From positions 558,001 to 622,000 of the forward strand of contig NZ_PSYW01000002.1 of the NCBI RefSeq assembly GCF_003383095.1: a stretch of 64,000 bases of DNA, written 5' to 3'. Source of the DNA: Haloferax sp. Atlit-12N. Lineage in GTDB: Archaea; Halobacteriota; Halobacteria; Halobacteriales; Haloferacaceae. The translations under genes and the position numbers were made by a program. Within the stretch, counting starts at the first letter, position 1; each line of letters begins with the position of its first letter. The notes below the pieces were generated by a model that was given only the letters and a program-made list of their open reading frames with translations, was not told where the DNA came from and ran no database searches. Positions 8,789 through 17,081 of the stretch are shown here, piece after piece.

Positions 8789-10102
8789 CTACAGGCTGCG
8801 GTCGATGCGGTCAGCGACCTCGTAGCCGGCGACGATGCCGCCGTTGAGCGACCGTTCGGGATACTGCGCTTCCGACGCCATCCCCGCGTAGTAGACTCCC
8901 TCGGCCACGTCGTCGCCGAGATCGTACGGCACCACGAGGTCGAGGTAGCCTCGTTCGTACACCGGCCCCGCCCGCGGGTTACGTGCGATTTCGAACTCCT
9001 CGATTGCCGAGCGGTCGAACTCGGGGAACATGTCCGCTATCTCGTCGAACCACGCGTCTTCGACCTCCTCGTCGCTCATCTGCCAGAGCTCTTCGTGCGG
9101 CCCCTGGACGTAGCTCGCGACGTACAGCAGGTGGTCGCCGCCGTAGCGCTCTTTCGGGACGAAGTTCGTGTGCTCGATGAGAGACCCGAACGGCGCGTCG
9201 TGGGCGATGTTGAGCCAGTAGGTGTCCATCAGCGACTCCGACATGGTCGCCAGTCCGCAGACCGCGCCTTGGAAGTCGATGTCGCAGGGGAAGCCCGTGA
9301 GGTCTTCGAGCACGTTCGGCATCGTCGCCACGACGACCGACTCGACCTCGTGGGTTTCGGTCCCGTCGTCGGTGTCGACGGTCAGCGTCGAGACCGCCTC
9401 GCCGTCGGTGTCGAGTTCGGTCACGCGCGCGCCGGTCTCGATGTACTCGCGGCCGACTGCCTCGACCAACGCGTCGATGAAGGGCGCGAAGCCGCCGTCG
9501 AAGTAGCCGAGTTTCTCGCCGCGCAGCAGGTCGCGTTCGCCGCGGAAGCGCACGCGGCCGAGGAACCACGACGCCGACACGTCGTGTTTGCGCTCGCCGA
9601 ACTTGCCGTCGAGCAACGGGTCGACGAAGTTGTCGTAGACGCCGCGGGTGGTGTGCTCGACGACGAACTCCTCGATGGGGGTGTGTTCGTACTCCGCGAG
9701 TTCCTCGTACGCGTCGAAGTCGGGGATTCCCCCGCGCACGTCGACGCCGAGGGTGAGCATGCCGAGGCGGAACTTGTCGTAGAGGCTCATGTGGGGGTAG
9801 GCGGCGATTTGCCACGCGGTGTCGAGGGGGTGGACGATGCCGTCGACGTAGTAGGCGTTCTTGCCGATGCGCCACTCCAAGTCGTCTTCGAGGCCGAGTT
9901 CCGCGGCGAGTTCGACGATAGTCTCTTCGGACTTCGAGAGGTGGTGGTAGAACTTCTCGATGTCGTCGCCCTTCGTGTCGTAGGTTGCGGCGAGGCCGCC
10001 GAGAGAGTCGGCCGCCTCGAAGACTCGAACGTCGTGACCCCCGTTCTGGAGTCGGTACGCCGCGGCGAGGCCCGCGATGCCGCCGCCGACGATGCCTATC
10101 AT
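8789..10102 (-). CDS. FAD-dependent amine-oxidase/protoporphyrinogen-oxidase-like protein
   Basis: A 437-residue flavoprotein. The N terminus has the FAD-binding motif IGIVGGGIAGLAAAYRL followed by the acidic end of beta-2 (VFEAADSLGGLAATY). The C terminus has the second FAD contact (GVYYAGMASEAQYPERSLNGGIVAG). The overall pattern matches NAD(P)-binding Rossmann flavoproteins of the HemG/HemY, phytoene-desaturase or UDP-galactopyranose-mutase-like class. The substrate cannot be fixed. The start at 10102 puts the FAD motif at the extreme N terminus; the longer frame to 10234 would overlap the divergent kinase gene and its promoter. A T6 tract follows the stop. Confidence 0.82.
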   Translation of the reverse strand: MIGIVGGGIAGLAAAYRLQNGGHDVRVFEAADSLGGLAATYDTKGDDIEKFYHHLSKSEETIVELAAELGLEDDLEWRIGKNAYYVDGIVHPLDTAWQIAAYPHMSLYDKFRLGMLTLGVDVRGGIPDFDAYEELAEYEHTPIEEFVVEHTTRGVYDNFVDPLLDGKFGERKHDVSASWFLGRVRFRGERDLLRGEKLGYFDGGFAPFIDALVEAVGREYIETGARVTELDTDGEAVSTLTVDTDDGTETHEVESVVVATMPNVLEDLTGFPCDIDFQGAVCGLATMSESLMDTYWLNIAHDAPFGSLIEHTNFVPKERYGGDHLLYVASYVQGPHEELWQMSDEEVEDAWFDEIADMFPEFDRSAIEEFEIARNPRAGPVYERGYLDLVVPYDLGDDVAEGVYYAGMASEAQYPERSLNGGIVAGYEVADRIDRSL

Positions 10103-10170
10103 ATCCGGACGTTCGAGGTCCGGCTGAAAGTCCTTTCTGATTAACCGGCTCCGGAAATGACGGGTGGTGT

Positions 10171-10178
10171 TTTTTAAC
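10171..10178 (+). promoter_or_regulatory. TATA box of the histidine kinase gene
   Basis: TTTTTAAC centred about 27 bases before the ATG at 10201, consistent with a leaderless transcript. Confidence 0.55.
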
Positions 10179-10200
10179 CCCGCTCGACTGAACACCGGGC

Positions 10201-11979
10201 ATGCACGGCGCTCCGTACTGGCAGGCGACACCATACACGATCCCCATCGGGGTCGGTGCGGTCATCTTCGTCGTTCTCGCCGCCTACCTCTTTCGCCGCC
10301 GGACGGCGCGCCGACTCGTCCCCGGTGCGACCCTCGGCGCGGTTCTGTTGTTCGCGTCTGGATTCTGGATGGGAACGTACGCGCTCGAACTGTCCGTCAC
10401 GGACTTCTCGGCGAAAGTGCTGTTGAACCAACTCGGCTACTTCGGCATCGCGCCGCTCCCGCTCCTGTGGTTCGCCTACGTGGTGCGCCACGCGGGCGTG
10501 AAACTGGAGTCCCGAGTCGCGTGGGCGGCGCTCGGGTCCGTGCCGGTCGCCGTCGTCGCGCTCGTGCTGACGAACCCGTGGCACGGCCTCATCTGGACCG
10601 ACCTCTGGCTCAACGCCGACCACGGGTTCGTCGTCCTCGTGAACGAACACGGGGTCGCGTTCGCCGGCTTCATCGTCTACGCCTACGTGCTCATCCTGCT
10701 CGGCTGTGGTGCGCTCGTCCAGACGTCCTTTCGGTCCGACGGCGTGTACCGGAAACAGACGCTCGGCCTCCTCGGCGGCGGCCTGATCCCCGCGGTCGGA
10801 GGTCTGGTGTACGTCACCGGGTTGAGTCCGACCCCGGGACTCAACATCCCTGTGCTGGCCTTTTCGGTCGCCTCGGGGGCGGTCGCCTGGAGCGTCTTCC
10901 GACACCGCCTGTTCACGCTCGTCCCCGTCGCGTGGGAGTCGGCCGTCGAGTCGATGCACGACGCCGCGCTCGTCCTCGACGACGACGGGCGCGTCATCGA
11001 CGTCAACCCCGCGGGCGAGCAGTTCCTCTCGCTTCCCCTCTCGGACGCCTACGGACAGTCCGTCGTGCGCGTTCTCCCCGCGGAACTCGTCGACGCGCTC
11101 GACGGCGTTCCGGAGTCCGATGCGGAGGTGGAGACGACGGTCCCGACGGACGACGGCGAGCGCGCCCTCCTCGTGGAGACAACGCCGCTGGGCGACAAAG
11201 CGAACATGACGGGGACGCTCGTCCTCGTCCGCGACGTGACGGAACAGGTCGAACGCGAGCGGCGGCTCGAACGCCAGAACGAGCGGCTCGACGAGTTCGC
11301 GTCGGTGGTCTCCCACGACCTGCGGAACCCGCTCACCGTCGCCCGCGGCTACCTCGAACTCGCGGCCGAGACCAGCGACGACGAGTACTTCGAGCGAATC
11401 GAGGACGCCCACGACCGGATGGAGGACATCATCGAGGACCTGCTCACGCTGGCCCGCGAGGGCGAGACGCTCACCGACGTGACGCCGGTCGCCCTGCGGA
11501 CGGTCGCACAGGAGGCGTGGGACAGCACTATCGTCGGCGACACGACGCTCGACGTTCGGGTCGACCGGACCATCGCCGCCGACCGAGGTCGACTCCGGCA
11601 ACTGTTCGAGAACCTGTTTCGGAACTCTGTAGAACACGGTTCTACAGGCAATCAGACTGCGTCTGGTGACGCCGTCGAGCACGGCGGCGAAGACGACGAC
11701 GCGCTCACCGTCACCATCGGCGCGCTCGACGACGGCTTCTACGTCGAAGACGACGGGTCGGGCATTCCGGAGTCCGAGCGAGCGGACGTGTTCGAGCGGG
11801 GCTACACGACCCACGAGAACGGGACCGGCTTCGGCCTGCCCATCGTCAAGACGATTGCGGACGCCCACGGTTGGTCGGTCAGCCTCGGCGAGTCGGACGC
11901 CGGCGGGGCGCGGTTCGAGTTCACCGGCGTCGAGAGCGACCCCGACCCCGCGAACGCGGAACAGTCGACGAGCGACTGA
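10201..11979 (+). CDS. 7TM-PAS sensor histidine kinase
   Basis: A 592-residue membrane sensor kinase. Residues 1-225 hold about seven hydrophobic segments (histidine-kinase N-terminal 7TM type). A PAS-like domain follows at about 245-345 (DAALVLDDDGRVIDVNPAGE). The HisKA helix carries the phospho-accepting histidine at H372 (VVSHDLRNPL). The HATPase domain shows the N box (LFENLFRNSVEHG) and the G boxes (DDGSGIPESE and GTGFGLPIVK). No response-regulator gene is adjacent, so it is an orphan kinase. Haloarchaeal kinases of this form often signal to unlinked receiver proteins. The signal is unknown. Confidence 0.92.
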   Translation: MHGAPYWQATPYTIPIGVGAVIFVVLAAYLFRRRTARRLVPGATLGAVLLFASGFWMGTYALELSVTDFSAKVLLNQLGYFGIAPLPLLWFAYVVRHAGVKLESRVAWAALGSVPVAVVALVLTNPWHGLIWTDLWLNADHGFVVLVNEHGVAFAGFIVYAYVLILLGCGALVQTSFRSDGVYRKQTLGLLGGGLIPAVGGLVYVTGLSPTPGLNIPVLAFSVASGAVAWSVFRHRLFTLVPVAWESAVESMHDAALVLDDDGRVIDVNPAGEQFLSLPLSDAYGQSVVRVLPAELVDALDGVPESDAEVETTVPTDDGERALLVETTPLGDKANMTGTLVLVRDVTEQVERERRLERQNERLDEFASVVSHDLRNPLTVARGYLELAAETSDDEYFERIEDAHDRMEDIIEDLLTLAREGETLTDVTPVALRTVAQEAWDSTIVGDTTLDVRVDRTIAADRGRLRQLFENLFRNSVEHGSTGNQTASGDAVEHGGEDDDALTVTIGALDDGFYVEDDGSGIPESERADVFERGYTTHENGTGFGLPIVKTIADAHGWSVSLGESDAGGARFEFTGVESDPDPANAEQSTSD

Positions 11980-12015
11980 GCGCGCGGCGAGGGGTCGGTT
12001 GCGACGTTCGCCACA

Positions 12016-12023
12016 TTTTTATC
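12016..12023 (+). promoter_or_regulatory. TATA box of thrB
   Basis: TTTTTATC centred about 26 bases before the ATG at 12046, a near-consensus haloarchaeal TATA box. Confidence 0.6.
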
Positions 12024-12045
12024 TGCGATAAGGCAACAGCGGGGC

Positions 12046-12927
12046 ATGGTTACGGTCCGCGCACCCGCCACGAGCGCCAACCTCGGAAGTGGGTTCGATG
12101 TTTTCGGCGTGGCTCTCGACCGCCCCGCCGACATCGTTCACGTCGAACGGGCGGACCGGACGACAATCGAAGTGACCGGCGTCGGCAGCCAGTACATCCC
12201 GACCGACCCCGACCGGAACGTCGTCGGCGCGGTCGCGGAGGCGCTCGACGCCCCCGCGCACATCCGCATCGACAAGGGCGTCCGCCCGTCGTCCGGACTC
12301 GGCTCGTCGGCGGCGAGCTCGGCCGCCGCCGCCGTCGCGCTGAACGAGCTGTACGACCGCGGCCTCTCCCGCGAGGAACTCGTCCCCGTCGCCGCCGAGG
12401 GCGAGGCGGTCGTCTCCGGCGAGGCCCACGCCGACAACGTCGCGCCCGCGCTCCTCGGCGGCTTCACCGTCGCGACCGACGAGGGCGTCACGACCGTCGA
12501 CGCCGACATCCCGCTCGTCGCCTGCCTCCCCGAAATCGCGGTCTCGACCCGCGACGCCCGGCGGGTCGTCCCGAGCGACGCCAGCATCGAGGACATGGTC
12601 CACACGGTCGGCCGGGCGGCGACCCTCGCGGTCGGGATGTGCCGCCGCGACGCCGACCTCGTCGGCGCGGGGATGGACGACCGCGTCGTCACGCCCGCGC
12701 GGGCAGAACTCATCAACGGCTACCACGCGGTCCGCGAGGCCGCCCTCGACGCGGGCGCGTCCGGGGTCACCGTCTCGGGTGCCGGTCCCTCGGTCCTCGG
12801 CGTCTGCCAAGCGGCCGACCGTACCCGCGTCGCCGCCGCGATGCTCGAGGCGTTCGACGAGGCGGACGTGGCCGCCCGAGCCTACAAGACGCGGGTCGGT
12901 CGTGGGGCGGAAGTATTCGAACTCTGA
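12046..12927 (+). CDS. thrB: Homoserine kinase
   Basis: A 293-residue GHMP-family kinase that phosphorylates L-homoserine with ATP, the penultimate step to threonine. The nucleotide-binding motif PSSGLGSSAA is at 81-90. The N-terminal substrate motif is APATSANLGSGFD (6-18) and the C-terminal GHMP motif is GVTVSGAGPSVLGVC. Length and motif order are those of ThrB rather than mevalonate or shikimate kinase. It is a single gene with its own promoter. A stem-loop starts at its stop codon. Confidence 0.93.
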   Translation: MVTVRAPATSANLGSGFDVFGVALDRPADIVHVERADRTTIEVTGVGSQYIPTDPDRNVVGAVAEALDAPAHIRIDKGVRPSSGLGSSAASSAAAAVALNELYDRGLSREELVPVAAEGEAVVSGEAHADNVAPALLGGFTVATDEGVTTVDADIPLVACLPEIAVSTRDARRVVPSDASIEDMVHTVGRAATLAVGMCRRDADLVGAGMDDRVVTPARAELINGYHAVREAALDAGASGVTVSGAGPSVLGVCQAADRTRVAAAMLEAFDEADVAARAYKTRVGRGAEVFEL

Positions 12928-12948
12928 GTGGTACAGAGAGAACCACTC
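12926..12948 (+). terminator. Stem-loop and pyrimidine tract after thrB
   Basis: A perfect 7-bp stem (GAGTGGT / ACCACTC) with a 9-base loop begins at the thrB stop codon. A pyrimidine-rich stretch with a TCTTTTCT run (about 12950-12975) follows. It is terminator-like, although archaea may rely on the T-rich part alone. Confidence 0.4.
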
Positions 12949-13060
12949 ACACACTCTATTCTCGTCTTTTCTGACTTCTGAGCTACTGTAACGCGTTGAC
13001 GCGGTCGGTGGTAACACGATTCCGAGAAGACTTTTCTCACTATCACGATATATTCGAACC

Positions 13061-13564
13061 ATGGAACGAGCACTCGTCGTCGTCTCCCCCGAAGAACGGT
13101 CGCAGCGAATCCTCCGCGAGGCCGGCGAACTGGCCGCCGGCAGCGGCGCGGAACTCATCGTCCTCACCGTCCTCCCGGACGAGGAGTTCGAACGGACCCG
13201 CTCGGCGCTCGCCAGCGTCGGCTCCTCTGACGTCGTCTACGGCATCGACCAGGCCATCGAGTCGGCCACCCGTCGCGCCAAGGGCGTCGCCCGCGAGGCG
13301 TTCGAGGGACTGGACCTCGACTACCGCATCGTCGCCGACATCGGCCCCGAGGCCGACACCATCCTCGAAACGGCCCGCTGGGAGGGCTGCGACCATCTCT
13401 TCATCTCCGGTCGCCGCCGCTCGCCCGCCGGCAAGCTCATCTCCCGCGACCTGACGCAGTCGGTCATGCTCAACTTCGACGGTCCGGTTACCGTCCTCCT
13501 CGGCGAGGAATCGTCCGAGGACGCGAAGGAGAACGAGAAGGGGAAGTCGGGACTCCTCGCCTGA
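13061..13564 (+). CDS. Universal stress protein (UspA-like)
   Basis: A 167-residue single-domain protein. The Usp fold is suggested by the N-terminal strand ALVVVSPEERSQRILREAGELAAGSGAELIVLTVL (read in parts) and by the C-terminal VAD-IGPEADTILETA...DHLFISGRRRSPAGK pattern. The ATP-binding glycine loop is only partly conserved, so nucleotide binding is uncertain. The last 15 residues are a charged tail. A TTTTCT element about 33 bases before the ATG at 13061 may act as TATA. Role: general stress or adaptor protein, with no specific partner indicated. Confidence 0.8.
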   Translation: MERALVVVSPEERSQRILREAGELAAGSGAELIVLTVLPDEEFERTRSALASVGSSDVVYGIDQAIESATRRAKGVAREAFEGLDLDYRIVADIGPEADTILETARWEGCDHLFISGRRRSPAGKLISRDLTQSVMLNFDGPVTVLLGEESSEDAKENEKGKSGLLA

Positions 13565-13586
13565 AGCGGGCGGCGCGCCGAGTCGG

Positions 13587-13592
13587 AAAAAA
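13587..13592 (-). terminator. T6 tract downstream of pdxS
   Basis: Six consecutive T on the minus strand, about 45 bases past the pdxS stop, in the gap between the convergent usp and pdxS genes. Confidence 0.45.
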
Positions 13593-13637
13593 TCGAATCG
13601 AAAATCGAAACGGCCGGTCCTCTGTGGATTTCGCCGG

Positions 13638-14546
13638 TTAGACGCCGCGGCCCTGCAGCTTGTCCTCGTCGGCCATGCCGACGTTCGCCTCGCCTTTCAT
13701 GCCCTTGCCGATGCCGGAGGCGATGTCGGCGAGCGTGTCGGGGTCGTCCCAGTTGTTGACGGCCTCGACGATGGCCTCGCCCATCTGTTCTGGGTCCTCC
13801 GCGCCGAAGATGCCGGATCCCACGAAGATACCGTCGCACTCGTGGTACATCATGAGCGCGGCGTCCGCGGGCGTGGCGATGCCGCCGGCCGCGAAGTTGA
13901 CGACGGGCAGGCGGCCCATCTCGGCCGTCTCGTGGACGAGTTCGGCGGGCGCTTCGTGCTCGCGGGCCCACTTCTCGCGCTCGTCGAAGTTGAGTCCCGT
14001 CAGGCTGCGAATCTGGTGTTTGATGGTGCGCTGGTGCGTGACCGCCTGGTTCACGTCGCCGGTGCCGGCCTCGCCCTTGGTGCGAATCATCGCCGCGCCC
14101 TCGTTGATGCGGCGGAGCGCCTCGGGGAGGTTGCGCGCGCCGCAGACGAACGGCGAGGTGAACTCGCGCTTGTCGATGTGGTAGTCGTTGTCCGCCGGGG
14201 TGAGCACCTCGCTCTCGTCGATCATGTCGACGCCGATGGATTCGAGAATCTGCGCCTCGGTGTAGTGGCCGATACGGGCCTTCCCCATCACCGGGATGGA
14301 GACGGCGTCGATAATCTCCTTGACCGTCTCGGGGTCGGCCATCCGGGAGACCCCGCCGCGCTTGCGGATGTCGGCCGGGACGGCTTCGAGCGCCATGACG
14401 GCGACCGCGCCGGCTTCCTCCGCGATTTTCGCTTGCTCTGCGTCGACGACGTCCATGATGACGCCACCCTTCTGCATCTGGGCGAACCCGCGCTTGACGA
14501 GTTCGGTCCCGCGCCGAAGCTCCTCCAGGTCGGTCTCCTCTGGCAT
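13638..14546 (-). CDS. pdxS: Pyridoxal 5'-phosphate synthase lyase subunit PdxS
   Basis: A 302-residue (beta/alpha)8 enzyme that builds PLP from ribose-5-phosphate, glyceraldehyde-3-phosphate and ammonia supplied by PdxT. The key residues are in place: D32 (GVIMDVVDA), the Schiff-base lysine K89 ([10 protein letters not shown]) and the second lysine K157 ([10 protein letters not shown]). The phosphate-binding [13 protein letters not shown] is near the C terminus. The glutaminase partner PdxT is not in this window. The TATA box lies 27 bases upstream of the ATG. Confidence 0.97.
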   Translation of the reverse strand: MPEETDLEELRRGTELVKRGFAQMQKGGVIMDVVDAEQAKIAEEAGAVAVMALEAVPADIRKRGGVSRMADPETVKEIIDAVSIPVMGKARIGHYTEAQILESIGVDMIDESEVLTPADNDYHIDKREFTSPFVCGARNLPEALRRINEGAAMIRTKGEAGTGDVNQAVTHQRTIKHQIRSLTGLNFDEREKWAREHEAPAELVHETAEMGRLPVVNFAAGGIATPADAALMMYHECDGIFVGSGIFGAEDPEQMGEAIVEAVNNWDDPDTLADIASGIGKGMKGEANVGMADEDKLQGRGV

Positions 14547-14568
14547 ATCCGTCGCTTGCGACTGGGTT

Positions 14569-14576
14569 TACTTAAG
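14569..14576 (-). promoter_or_regulatory. TATA box of pdxS
   Basis: The minus strand reads CTTAAGTA, centred 27 bases before the ATG at 14546. It is followed downstream by a GGGTTT element, typical of a leaderless haloarchaeal promoter. Confidence 0.5.
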
Positions 14577-14693
14577 CGGTCGCTTCCATCCGTCAACAGT
14601 TCGCATTCCACACAGGACGTGTTTCGGTGGGCGACCCCGGCCGCAGTCACCGAGACCGGCATCACTTTTGCATCCCCCCGCTTCGGCGTGAAC

Positions 14694-15434
14694 ATGGACA
14701 CGGCGACCCGACTGCGCCGACTGCTCGACGACCCCCGCCGACTCTTCGCCGACGACGACCTCCCGGCGGGAACCGACCTCCCGCGGTGGCTCGCACCCCT
14801 GCCGGAGTGGCTGGAGAACTTCGGCCTCAACATCGCGTGGCTCGTGGTCGTCATCAACCTCGTCGGGACCGCCTTCGGCTTCTGGTACTACGGCTACCAG
14901 TTCAGCATCGAGCCGACCGTGATGTGGCCGTTCGTCCCCGACAGCCCCGTCGCCACGCTGTTCATCGCGCTGTCGCTCGCGCTCTGGAAACTCGGGCGGT
15001 CCAACGAGTACGTCAACGCCCTCGCGTTCTTCGGCTGTCTCAAACTCGGGCTGTGGACGCCGTACGTCCTCCTCGTGTTCAAAAGCGACTTCTCGTACCT
15101 CCACTGGGCGATGTACAACTTCCTCTTCTGGAGCCACCTCGCCATGGTCGTCGAGGCGTTTCTCATCCAGCGGTACGCCGAGTTCCCGTCTCTCGCCGTC
15201 CTCGTCGCGGTCGGCTGGTACGCCCTCAACGACCTCGTGGACTACTTCGTTCCCATCGTGGGCACGCCGCACCACACCCTCATCCCGGCCGAGCCAATCG
15301 TCGACGGGGTCGTCCAGCACGTCTCGCCCGCCCACGAGTACGCCGCGGCGGGCGCGGTCCTCCTGACGGTCGCGGCGACGTACCTCGCGCTCACGACGCG
15401 GGTCGCGAAGCTCGAACGTGGCGGCATCGACTGA
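14694..15434 (+). CDS. DUF1405 family membrane protein
   Basis: A 246-residue protein with about six hydrophobic helices (for example LNIAWLVVVINLVGTAFGFW, then VATLFIALSLALWKL). It belongs to the DUF1405 family, found in haloarchaea and bacilli, of unknown function. Conserved-looking aromatic and His residues (YLHWAMYNFLFWSHLAM, HAL-type pairs) occur in the loops. The ATG at 14694 is chosen because a CACTTTTGC TATA-like element lies about 30 bases upstream. The frame continues open far upstream, but that part is antisense to pdxS. Confidence 0.85.
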   Translation: MDTATRLRRLLDDPRRLFADDDLPAGTDLPRWLAPLPEWLENFGLNIAWLVVVINLVGTAFGFWYYGYQFSIEPTVMWPFVPDSPVATLFIALSLALWKLGRSNEYVNALAFFGCLKLGLWTPYVLLVFKSDFSYLHWAMYNFLFWSHLAMVVEAFLIQRYAEFPSLAVLVAVGWYALNDLVDYFVPIVGTPHHTLIPAEPIVDGVVQHVSPAHEYAAAGAVLLTVAATYLALTTRVAKLERGGID

Positions 15435-15503
15435 CCGAGAACCGACGACCCGTCGGCCGACTCGGACGTAGCCTTTTGCCTCGGCCCGCCCAACCAACGA
15501 GCC

Positions 15504-16559
15504 ATGCGCCTCTTCGACCGCGTGGCCGACCTGCCGCTGACCGTGGAGTCCGTCTCCCGCAACCGCTTCGAGAGCGACACGTCGAGCGGCTTTCTCCGCA
15601 AGACCACGGTGTTCTCGCTCGCCGGCGACGGCGCGGTCGGGCGCGGTGAGGACGTGACGTACGACGCCGAGGACCACGACGCCCTCGCGGACGCCCCCGA
15701 GGACGCCTTCGACCTCGCCGGAAGCTACGATTCCTTCGCCGAGTTCTCCGCGGCGCTCGACAGGGTCGACCTGTTTCCGACGAAAGACCCCGAGCGCGAA
15801 ACGGCCGAACACTACCGGCGCTGGGCGCTCGAATCCGCCGGCCTCGACCTCGCGCTCCGACAGGCCGGCACCGACCTCGAGTCCGCCGTCGACCGCGAGC
15901 GCGACCCGCTTCGGTTCGTCGTGAGCACCCGCCTCGGTGACCCGCCGTCGGTCGACCGCGTCGAGATGCTCCTCGACCGCGACCCCGACTGCGAGTTCAA
16001 ACTCGACCCGACAACGGATTGGTACGACGAGCTTGTGGCGTCGCTCGCCGCGCACGACCGCGTCCGCATTCTCGACCTCAAGGGCCAGTACGAGGGAACC
16101 GAGGTGGACCAGGAACCCGACCCGGAACTCTACGAGCGCGTCCTGTCGGGCTTCCCCGACGCGGTCGTCGAGGACCCGGCGTTCACCGACGAGACGCGCC
16201 CGCTGTTCGACGGGCACGAGGGCCGCGTCTCGTGGGACGCGCCGATTACCGGCGTCGAATCCGTCGAAGCCCTCCCGTTCGAACCGTCGTGGCTGAACGT
16301 CAAACCCTCGCGGTTCGGCACGGTCGAGTCGCTGTTCGACACCATCGAGTACGCCGACGAACGCAAGATGTCGCTGTACGGCGGCGGCCAGTTCGAACTC
16401 GACGTGGGCCGCGACTACATCCAACTGCTCGCGTCCGTGTTCTACCCCGACGGCCCGAACGACGTGGCTCCCGGCGAGTACAACCTTCCCGAGCCGCCGG
16501 CTGGCCTGCCGACGAGTCCGCTCGTCCCGTCGGCTGAGCCGTCTGGACTGGACTTCTGA
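15504..16559 (+). CDS. Enolase-superfamily protein
   Basis: A 351-residue protein with the barrel of the mandelate racemase/muconate-cycloisomerase class. The pattern is readable strand by strand: FKLD on beta-2, a first metal-ligand-like Asp in ILDLKG, Glu in VVEDPAF, Asp in VSWDAPI, and the general-base lysine in LNVKPSRFG followed by SLYGGGQFELDVG. The substrate is unknown. The family includes o-succinylbenzoate synthase and sugar-acid dehydratases, but no menaquinone or sugar-acid genes are adjacent. An AGCCTTTTGC element about 33 bases before the ATG may be the promoter. Confidence 0.8.
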   Translation: MRLFDRVADLPLTVESVSRNRFESDTSSGFLRKTTVFSLAGDGAVGRGEDVTYDAEDHDALADAPEDAFDLAGSYDSFAEFSAALDRVDLFPTKDPERETAEHYRRWALESAGLDLALRQAGTDLESAVDRERDPLRFVVSTRLGDPPSVDRVEMLLDRDPDCEFKLDPTTDWYDELVASLAAHDRVRILDLKGQYEGTEVDQEPDPELYERVLSGFPDAVVEDPAFTDETRPLFDGHEGRVSWDAPITGVESVEALPFEPSWLNVKPSRFGTVESLFDTIEYADERKMSLYGGGQFELDVGRDYIQLLASVFYPDGPNDVAPGEYNLPEPPAGLPTSPLVPSAEPSGLDF

Positions 16560-16611
16560 GAACCGAAAACCACACTCCAAGGAGACGCGCTGAGGGGTGC
16601 GCGCGCCGCGC

Positions 16612-16860
16612 TTACTCGCCTTGCTGCACTTCGAATATCTCGTCGGCGACGAGGCCGTGGGCCTCTTCGTGGACTTTCGCTCCGGCCTCCTTGTTCGGTG
16701 CCTCGAAGAGGCAGAAGACCGCGCCGTCCGTCTCGTCGACCCAGTAGTGTTTGTAGTTCACCCCGTACTTGCCCTGCGTCTCGAGGTCGGCGCGGTGGGC
16801 TTCAGCGACGTCTTTCGCACTCCCCTTTACGTTCCGGTGTACGTCCATGTATAGCGGCAT
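16612..16860 (-). CDS. DUF4242 (nickel-binding SCO4226-like) protein
   Basis: An 82-residue single-domain protein of ferredoxin-like alpha/beta fold (DUF4242). It begins MPLYMDVHRNVKGSAKDV and carries the family's central KYGVNYKHYWVDE and AVFCLFEAP strands, then HEEAHGLVADEI. A Streptomyces relative has been described as nickel-binding, but the role here is unknown. The start at 16860 is preferred over an in-frame start 51 bases earlier because the family begins at MPLY and a TATA box (GATTATCC) lies 31 bases upstream. A striking 16-bp palindrome lies just beyond the TATA box. Confidence 0.8.
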   Translation of the reverse strand: MPLYMDVHRNVKGSAKDVAEAHRADLETQGKYGVNYKHYWVDETDGAVFCLFEAPNKEAGAKVHEEAHGLVADEIFEVQQGE

Positions 16861-16887
16861 GGGTGCTAGAGGATAGCATTCCAGAGC

Positions 16888-16895
16888 GGATAATC
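16888..16895 (-). promoter_or_regulatory. TATA box of the DUF4242 gene
   Basis: The minus strand reads GATTATCC, centred about 31 bases before the ATG at 16860. Confidence 0.4.
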
Positions 16896-16909
16896 GTTCT
16901 TGAGTATTC

Positions 16910-16925
16910 ATCAGAATATTCTGAT
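16910..16925. promoter_or_regulatory. 16-bp perfect palindrome upstream of the DUF4242 promoter
   Basis: ATCAGAATATTCTGAT is self-complementary over all 16 bases. It starts 15 bases upstream of the presumed TATA box of the DUF4242 gene. The surrounding 16861-17081 interval contains no gene and is unusually AT-rich. It is likely a dimeric regulator site; the regulator is unknown. Confidence 0.55.
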
Positions 16926-17081
16926 ATAATTGTCAGAGATTCGCTCAATCGAATTACCTCTGGATGAGCCCTCAAGAGATAGTGTCAATCTATATTTAGG
17001 AAAGTACCGCCGCGCCGACCGTGGCATCCGGTCGCCCCGGTCTAAAACGGGTCGTCCGCGGTCGCCCTCTTTCTCGACTGT

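Noticed and set aside
8663-10144. Long plus-strand open frame opposite the FAD-dependent oxidoreductase
   Set aside because: It is the mirror of a real gene with GxGxxG motifs and has no coherent protein features.
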